DNA of 64,000 bases from UBA2882 sp051877575 (GTDB lineage Bacteria; Bacillota; Clostridia; Lachnospirales; Lachnospiraceae), in assembly GCA_051877575.1 (NCBI GenBank), contig JBJEJA010000010.1:1-64000 (forward strand). Reading direction: 5' to 3'. The notes beneath the pieces were generated by a model. That model made no database searches and was not told the origin of the DNA. It was given only the letters and a program-made list of their open reading frames with translations. Position 1 is the stretch's first letter, and each line of letters opens with the position of its first letter. The position numbers and the translations under genes are program-made. This document shows positions 60,283-64,000 of this stretch, piece by piece.

Positions 60283-61200
60283 ATGGATCAGATACAGCAG
60301 ACACTTTTAGAAGAAATTGCCGGCCTGCACGAAGTGCCTCAGGGAGCATATAATATCAGAGCAAACGGTGCTATGGCAGGGAGAAATACGACAGAACATA
60401 TTGATATTGTGACAAAAACGGATCTGCCGGGGATCGATATTATCATTAAGCCCGGTACCCGGAAAGAAAGCGTTCATATTCCGGTCGTATTGAGTCAGTC
60501 CGGACTGAAGGAAAGCGTATATAATGATTTTCATATCGGAGAAGATTGCGATGTGACGATCGTGGCAGGATGCGGGATTCACAACGGCGGGGATGCAGCC
60601 AGTGAACACAGTGGGGTGCATCGTTTCTTTATCGGGAAAAATTCCAAGGTGCGTTATGTGGAAAAGCATTACGGACAAGGGGACGGTAAAGGAGAACGGA
60701 TTATGAATCCGGTAACGGAAATGGTGCTGGAGGAAGGAGCATCCATGGATATGGAGACGGTGCAGATCAGAGGCATTGATTCCACAAAGCGGGTGACCCG
60801 TGCAAAACTGGGAAAGGGAGCTTCCCTGACCATCCATGAAAAACTGATGACGCATGGTAAACAATATGCGGAAACGGATTTTACGGTGGATATGGACGGA
60901 GAAGATTCCAGCGCCAATGTGGTTTCGCGTTCTGTGGCAAAGGAAAACTCCCATCAGATTTTTCGAAGCAGGATCAACGGGAATAACCGCTGCAGCGGGC
61001 ATACGGAGTGCGATGCCATCATTATGGATAAGGCCAGTGTCAGTGCAATTCCGGAACTGACAGCCAATGATATTGATGCGGCACTGATTCACGAAGCAGC
61101 CATCGGCAAGATTGCCGGAGAGCAGCTGACGAAGCTGATGACTCTGGGACTGACCGAGGCAGAGGCGGAAGAACAGATTATCAATGGATTTTTAAAGTAA
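60283..61200 (+). CDS. SufB/SufD-family Fe-S scaffold (SmsB-like)
   Basis: 305 aa from ATG 60283 (GGAGG nine bases upstream); longer in-frame starts exist upstream within sufC. Beta-helix core: TKTDLPGIDIIIKPGTRKES near 43, IVAGCGIHNGG near 93, HRFFIGKNSKVRYVEKHYGQ near 109, SANVVSRSVAKENSHQIFRS near 208, HTECDAIIMDKASVSAIPEL near 238. Contains single Cys residues (GCGIH, ECDAI) possibly for cluster binding. Shorter than SufB (about 470). Forms the scaffold complex with SufC. Confidence 0.88.
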   Translation: MDQIQQTLLEEIAGLHEVPQGAYNIRANGAMAGRNTTEHIDIVTKTDLPGIDIIIKPGTRKESVHIPVVLSQSGLKESVYNDFHIGEDCDVTIVAGCGIHNGGDAASEHSGVHRFFIGKNSKVRYVEKHYGQGDGKGERIMNPVTEMVLEEGASMDMETVQIRGIDSTKRVTRAKLGKGASLTIHEKLMTHGKQYAETDFTVDMDGEDSSANVVSRSVAKENSHQIFRSRINGNNRCSGHTECDAIIMDKASVSAIPELTANDIDAALIHEAAIGKIAGEQLTKLMTLGLTEAEAEEQIINGFLK

Positions 61201-61220
61201 GTGGAAAAAGGGGAATGCTT

Positions 61221-64000
61221 ATGAAAGATATGCTGCGTAAAGTGCTGATTGTTATTGCCGGAATCATCTTAAATATTGCGGGAAGATGGATAGCCGGAAC
61301 GTTCCAACTGCCCATATGGTTTGATATGGTAGGAACCTTTGTTGCATCCTACTTTGTCGGGATCTGGGGTGGTATTGTTGCAGGATTATCAAACAATATC
61401 ATTTCCTGCGTGTATGACGTGACGGCGCTTGTGTATTCCCTGACAAGTGTGGTTGCGGCATTTATGATGCATATTTTTGTGAAAAAGGGTTATATGAACA
61501 ATGCGTTAAAAGTAGTTGTTTCCAGTTTTTGGCTCGGCATACTGTGTACGGTTGTTTCAACACCGTTAAATCTGATCTTTTATGACGGATATTCGGGTAA
61601 TATGTGGGGGGATGCACTCGTTGACATGCTGCGGTGGCATGATGTTTCCGGTGTTCTGGCATCCCTGGCCGGAGAGACTGTTGTTGAAATTGTGGATAAG
61701 CAGGTATGTGTTATGCTTGCTTTTCTGATCATACATGCGGCTGAATACATAAAGAAAAGAAGGCGGAACCGGATACAGGCACTGGCGTTCATGTTGTCTG
61801 CCGGTATTTTCTTGTCTTTGACGGTGCCGTCTTTGAAGGTGCAGGCCGAAGGAACAGAGAGCCATGGGGATAACTTTATTGAAACCGTATATGATAACAC
61901 GAACGGCATGGTTTCTTCAGAGGCAAACGTAATCTGTGAGACGGATGACGGATACATATGGATCGGCAGCTATGCCGGACTCAGCAGATATGACGGAAAC
62001 GAATTTGAATTCATCCGGGAGGGCGGTCTTGTAAACGTCGTCGGGATGATGACCGATAGCAAAGGAAGGCTGTGGATAGGAACGAACGATGCCGGTATAG
62101 CCAGATATGAGAACGGACAATATACTTATTTTACGGAGGCTGACGGACTTCCCGCAAATTCGATTCGTTGTTTTGCCGAAGATCAAAACGGGAATATATA
62201 TGTGGGAACCAGTGATAAGATATGCCGGTTCCGTGCGGATGATACCATCGAAGTATTGGAACAGGATATTACATTTGAAAAAGTAATGGCTGTTTATCGG
62301 GATATGTTGATCGTTATGGATAACGGAGGCGATATATATGCGCTTGACGGAGATAAAAAAATAACCGTTGCGGAACGTGGCGGAAAGGAACTCTTTTACT
62401 ACAGTATGGCAGTTACCTCAAGAGGGCTTATGGCAGGAACCGATTCGGGAGAATTGTTTTTGATGGATATCACAGAAAATGAAATGACGGTAAAAGAGGA
62501 AATCCATATCGGGGCAAATGAAATTAACGCGATATTTGAGGACAGCAGAAACCGAATCTGGATTGCTACGGACACCGGTTTCGGATATCTTGATAAAAAT
62601 GACAACTATCAGGAAATATATTGTAGCGGTTTTGCTTCTTCCGTTGTCTGTTTCCATGAGGATTATCAGGGAAATATCTGGTTAGCCTCATCGCGTTACG
62701 GCGTCATGAAACTTTCGGAAAGTCCCTTTTCGAATCTGTTTGAAAAGGCGGGAATCGAAAATAAACCGGTAAATGCTTTGCTTCATTATGACGGTGACTA
62801 TTACTGCGGGACGGATGACGGGCTGGTTATTTTAGATGATACGAGTTTGATTTCTAAAACAAACGAATTGACGGAAATGACCGCAGGCAGCAGAGTACGT
62901 GCGCTCTTTGAAGATAAAGAAGGGCGGTTGTGGCTGTGTAGCTATAACGGCCTGATCTGCTATGACCGGCAAAACGGAATACGTTGCTACAATTCCGAGA
63001 GCGATCATATGACCAGTGACCGTTTCAGATGTATGACGCAGCTTGCAGACGGGACATTGGTTGCGGGAACGGCAGACGGCATTAATTTTATCAGGGACAA
63101 TGAAGTGTCAGGAACGATGAATGCCGATGACGGACTGGCGAATACACAGATTTTATCTATCGTAGAGGGCAATGACGGAACCATATGGGCCGGCAGTGAC
63201 GGAAGCGGTATTTATGTTATCTCCGACGGAAAGCTCATAGAAAATTACACAATAGAAGACGGATTGTCATCCAATATTATTTTAAGGATTGTTCCTTATA
63301 CGGACGGATATCTGATTGTAACGAGCAATGCATTGTGCCATATCGATATGAACGGAGACATCAGAAGACTGGAAAAATTCCCGTATTTTAATAACTATGA
63401 TGTCCTGATTAAGGATGATATCGTTTATGTGACCTGCAGCGCCGGCCTGTATGAAGTGAAGCTTTCCGATCTCTGTGCCGATGAAGATACACAGTATAAG
63501 CTTTACAATGCCAGTGAAGGATTGCTTGCGGGTCTGACTGCCAATTCATGGAATTATATTTCTGAGGACGGCATGATGTATCTTTGCAGCAACAGTGGTG
63601 TTATTTTGTATTCCACAGACAATGCGGGTAACGATGCAAATATGAAATACGGCATTGTTTCCGCAGGGTATGACGGAACAGAGATTGAATTATCTGACGA
63701 AAATCAACTGATAATTCCCGCAAATGTAAAGGAAATGTCTGTTTATGCCTCTGTTCGAAACTATGCATTTACAGATGTTAAGGTAAGGTTTTATATCAAA
63801 GAATTAGATTCCAATCCGACAGTGTATGATTGGAACAGCATAGAACCGGTACACATTTATAAACCGGATCTCTCGGAATACACGCTTTGTCTGGAAATCC
63901 TGGACAGTTCGGGAGAAGAAGTGCTGCAGGAGAGCGTTTATACGATCAGCAGGGAGATGCAGCTCTGGGAAAAAACGGCATTCAAAACCTATCTTGTGCT
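61221..64000 (+). CDS. Large sensor: transporter-like membrane domain plus two-component-type beta-propeller (partial)
   Basis: ATG 61221 after AAAAGGGG; open to the right edge (926 codons so far). Residues 1-200: about six helices with an ECF-S/transporter-like look (PIWFDMVGTFVASYFVGIWG, STPLNLIFYDGYSGN). Residues 225-820: at least nine Reg_prop blades of the kind TDDGYIWIGSYAGLSRYDG, DSKGRLWIGTNDAGIARYE, DYQGNIWLASSRYGVMKLSE, DKEGRLWLCSYNGLICYD. Residues about 830-920 resemble a Y_Y_Y domain. The output domain (kinase, GGDEF or HTH) lies beyond the window. Fusion of a transporter-like N-terminus to such a propeller is unusual. Confidence 0.85.
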   Translation, partial: MKDMLRKVLIVIAGIILNIAGRWIAGTFQLPIWFDMVGTFVASYFVGIWGGIVAGLSNNIISCVYDVTALVYSLTSVVAAFMMHIFVKKGYMNNALKVVVSSFWLGILCTVVSTPLNLIFYDGYSGNMWGDALVDMLRWHDVSGVLASLAGETVVEIVDKQVCVMLAFLIIHAAEYIKKRRRNRIQALAFMLSAGIFLSLTVPSLKVQAEGTESHGDNFIETVYDNTNGMVSSEANVICETDDGYIWIGSYAGLSRYDGNEFEFIREGGLVNVVGMMTDSKGRLWIGTNDAGIARYENGQYTYFTEADGLPANSIRCFAEDQNGNIYVGTSDKICRFRADDTIEVLEQDITFEKVMAVYRDMLIVMDNGGDIYALDGDKKITVAERGGKELFYYSMAVTSRGLMAGTDSGELFLMDITENEMTVKEEIHIGANEINAIFEDSRNRIWIATDTGFGYLDKNDNYQEIYCSGFASSVVCFHEDYQGNIWLASSRYGVMKLSESPFSNLFEKAGIENKPVNALLHYDGDYYCGTDDGLVILDDTSLISKTNELTEMTAGSRVRALFEDKEGRLWLCSYNGLICYDRQNGIRCYNSESDHMTSDRFRCMTQLADGTLVAGTADGINFIRDNEVSGTMNADDGLANTQILSIVEGNDGTIWAGSDGSGIYVISDGKLIENYTIEDGLSSNIILRIVPYTDGYLIVTSNALCHIDMNGDIRRLEKFPYFNNYDVLIKDDIVYVTCSAGLYEVKLSDLCADEDTQYKLYNASEGLLAGLTANSWNYISEDGMMYLCSNSGVILYSTDNAGNDANMKYGIVSAGYDGTEIELSDENQLIIPANVKEMSVYASVRNYAFTDVKVRFYIKELDSNPTVYDWNSIEPVHIYKPDLSEYTLCLEILDSSGEEVLQESVYTISREMQLWEKTAFKTYLV

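Overview
The window reads as a chromosomal segment of a low-to-moderate GC anaerobic Firmicute, most likely a Lachnospiraceae (Clostridia) member. Support: a DUF5685 and a DUF4125 protein, the macromolecular-synthesis order dnaG-rpoD-trmK-nif3, an Spo0A-type DNA-binding domain, a two-gene SUF-like system, GGAGG-type ribosome sites throughout, and an RNase P RNA gene. The species cannot be fixed from the sequence alone.

Layout. (1) 1-3780 is an AT-rich accessory island: an anchored exported protein, a strong promoter driving a compact string of hairpins that ends in a terminator just before a DUF3800 gene, a gene whose membrane segment has been duplicated in tandem, a 42-codon overlapping ORF, and a compact type I toxin-antitoxin locus (31-aa hydrophobic peptide on the minus strand, convergent antitoxin RNA on the plus strand). 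(2) 4060-6788: a LysR regulator, a formate/nitrite-type channel with an overlapping 42-aa membrane peptide, a tandem-ACT protein and tRNA-Ala(CGC). (3) 6982-16306: a ten-gene Mrp/Mbh-like cation antiporter operon with four antiporter-type (NuoL/M/N-like) subunits and no hydrogenase or dehydrogenase arm. (4) 16439-27558: an Rpn-type nuclease, a HAD-ROK-MFS sugar operon, a SUFU-domain protein, a free-standing Spo0A C-terminal domain convergent to it, a Cro/LexA-like regulator, lipoproteins, a DUF4125 protein, a GDSL hydrolase and a beta-helix lipoprotein.

(5) 27852-35494 is core housekeeping: dgt, dnaG, rpoD, trmK, nif3-like, a uridine kinase-like protein and rnpB. (6) 35520-45012 holds two surface-polymer acylation modules (MBOAT plus SGNH/AlgX-like partner, and an acyltransferase-3), interleaved with a Nudix hydrolase, an FUSC-HAD fusion and a thiamine pyrophosphokinase-HAD fusion. 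(7) 45123-55981: zinc-ribbon protein, DUF5685, chemoreceptor, J-domain protein, membrane-tethered MerR with a textbook MerR operator, a YtrA-type GntR/ABC operon, hflX, exoA. (8) 56115-64000: two CobW-type GTPases, one with a long His-rich metal-binding stretch, an orphan LytTR response regulator, a minimal SufC/SufB-like pair, and the first 926 codons of a large sensor that joins a transporter-like membrane domain to a beta-propeller.

Most interesting for follow-up: the RNA-DUF3800 unit, the type I toxin-antitoxin locus, the four-antiporter Mrp/Mbh-like operon, the TPK-HAD fusion with its stand-alone HAD paralogue, the stand-alone Spo0A DNA-binding protein, and the membrane-domain/propeller sensor at the right edge. 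All functional calls come from reading motifs and translations by eye; no database search was run.
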